A stretch of 64,000 nt of DNA from Lichenicola sp964247725 (GTDB lineage: Bacteria > Pseudomonadota > Alphaproteobacteria > Acetobacterales > Acetobacteraceae): the NCBI GenBank assembly GCA_964247725.1, contig CAXTVM010000016.1:4352-68351 (forward strand). The letters are read 5' to 3'. Below are positions 63,531-64,000 of this stretch, piece by piece. Made by a program: the position numbers and the translations under genes. Positions within the stretch are counted from its first letter, which is position 1, and each line of letters starts with the position of its first letter. The notes under the pieces are model-generated. The model saw only the letters and a list, made by a program, of their open reading frames with translations, was not told where the DNA came from and did no database searches.

Positions 63531-64000
63531 CGTCTATCTTCTCCGCCTCGTCCGCTGATTTCCTTTCCTCGGCGTACGTCCAACCAGTTGTAACGACACG
63601 CATCTTGGGGAAGGAGCGGCAGATGGATGAGGCTGCCATTACTCGCCCTGCGGTCAGGCGGTTGGCCTTCCTGGCTTGCACGGCAGCTGTCTTCTTGGCT
63701 CTGAGAGTCTTTTTCACCCAACTCATTGCCGGCCTTCCCTGGCCACTGCCTAGACTGTCCTACCACAACGCATTCGAAGAGTAGAATGATCATGGTGATC
63801 GAGACGAACAACGGCCAGATGGCTCTGCCGCGAAACTGAGCTTGGCCCCTGATGACCCTCCGTTTGTTTGTGGTTGCCGCCGCCATCTGCTCCAATAGGC
63901 GATCCTGCATCTCCCGCTTCACGACGGTGCTGGCAGCGGCTGCAACTAGACCGTTTGAACGGAAATCCTGCTCGATTGCCTTCGCGTATGTCAGGAGCTC
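63371..64000 (-). CDS. Partial ORF running off the window, one membrane helix
   Basis: The frame is open from the right edge (ELLTYAKAIEQDFRSNGLVA) through KREMQDRLLEQMAAATTNKRR to a membrane helix (AIWPLFVSITMIILLFECVVV), then a low-quality tail to 63371. The first ~95 residues look protein-like. The rest conflicts with two short overlapping ORFs and may reflect a frameshift near 63730. The start lies beyond the window. Not recognised. Confidence 0.35.
   Translation of the reverse strand, partial: ELLTYAKAIEQDFRSNGLVAAAASTVVKREMQDRLLEQMAAATTNKRRVIRGQAQFRGRAIWPLFVSITMIILLFECVVVGQSRQWPGKAGNELGEKDSQSQEDSCRASQEGQPPDRRASNGSLIHLPLLPQDACRYNWLDVRRGKEISGRGGEDRRWLRIASPLSPCQRLHQKQPALALVEAGQEQDVRSPKLKFLSKAWPLINVLRG
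63523..63726 (-). CDS. Small basic hypothetical protein
   Basis: Not recognised. This 67-aa protein has a lysine/arginine-rich first half (MSWVKKTLRAKKTAAVQARK) and an acidic end (YAEERKSADEAEKI). It overlaps, in another frame, the 3' part of the partial ORF at the window edge; only one of the two is likely to be real here. Confidence 0.35.
   Translation of the reverse strand: MSWVKKTLRAKKTAAVQARKANRLTAGRVMAASSICRSFPKMRVVTTGWTYAEERKSADEAEKIDVG

Overview
The window is very GC-rich DNA (except its last ~2.9 kb) carrying housekeeping genes of an aerobic alphaproteobacterium. Hopanoid genes (hpnL, hpnN), an mdh-sucA-sucB-lpd block without sucCD, an overlapping pdxA-pdxJ pair, an alphaproteobacterial-style AFG1/ZapE ATPase and many GTG/TTG starts point to Rhodospirillales, most likely Acetobacteraceae. 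This placement is inference from gene content and style; no rRNA or tRNA gene was found.

Layout. 1-10 kb: an envelope glycoconjugate/lipid locus with a CDP-alcohol phosphatidyltransferase, an inositol-phosphate-cytidylyltransferase-like enzyme, three glycosyltransferases, a radical SAM enzyme, a Wzx-type flippase and a small secreted DUF2141 protein. It is interrupted by an orphan AbrB-type antitoxin and an atypical NmrA-like gene. 10-17.4 kb: a PNPOx-like protein, asd, a GH15 glucoamylase next to zwf, a 2OG-Fe(II) oxygenase and small secreted proteins. 17.5-29.9 kb: zapE, then mdh, sucA, sucB and an unusual lipoyl-domain-bearing lpd, followed by pdxA-pdxJ, an aldo/keto reductase and a phosphoesterase. 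30.2-32.4 kb: a PAS-GGDEF-EAL signalling protein.

32.5-40.5 kb (minus strand): a secreted metallophosphoesterase, three different SPFH/band-7 membrane proteins (one with a histidine-rich N-terminus) and a P1B-type metal ATPase, apparently one operon. Six 30-bp tandem repeats lie at the start of the ATPase gene. 40.9-47 kb: an aminotransferase, pyruvate kinase, MoeB, a DsrE-like protein and small envelope proteins. 47.2-50 kb: a putative DNA-repair pair, a radical SAM/HhH protein and a DUF4130-UdgX fusion. 50-56 kb: a HAD hydrolase, a NUP-family protein, HpnN, a 70-codon ORF and HpnL. 56.8-59.9 kb: a coiled-coil protein and an AsmA-family protein.

60.2-64 kb is a scrambled accessory end. A 3'-degenerate IS6-family transposase gene is followed by distinctly AT-richer DNA holding a frameshifted RHS-family 3' end with a possible downstream immunity gene, then short ORFs running off the window.

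The most striking non-coding signal is a dispersed family of nested palindromes. At least nine copies (74-224 bp in the more complete forms) share GGCTATCGCATGAGGA-like terminal inverted repeats and internal hairpins. They sit between genes, often directly at stop codons, and in at least two cases are translated into a protein's C-terminal tail.
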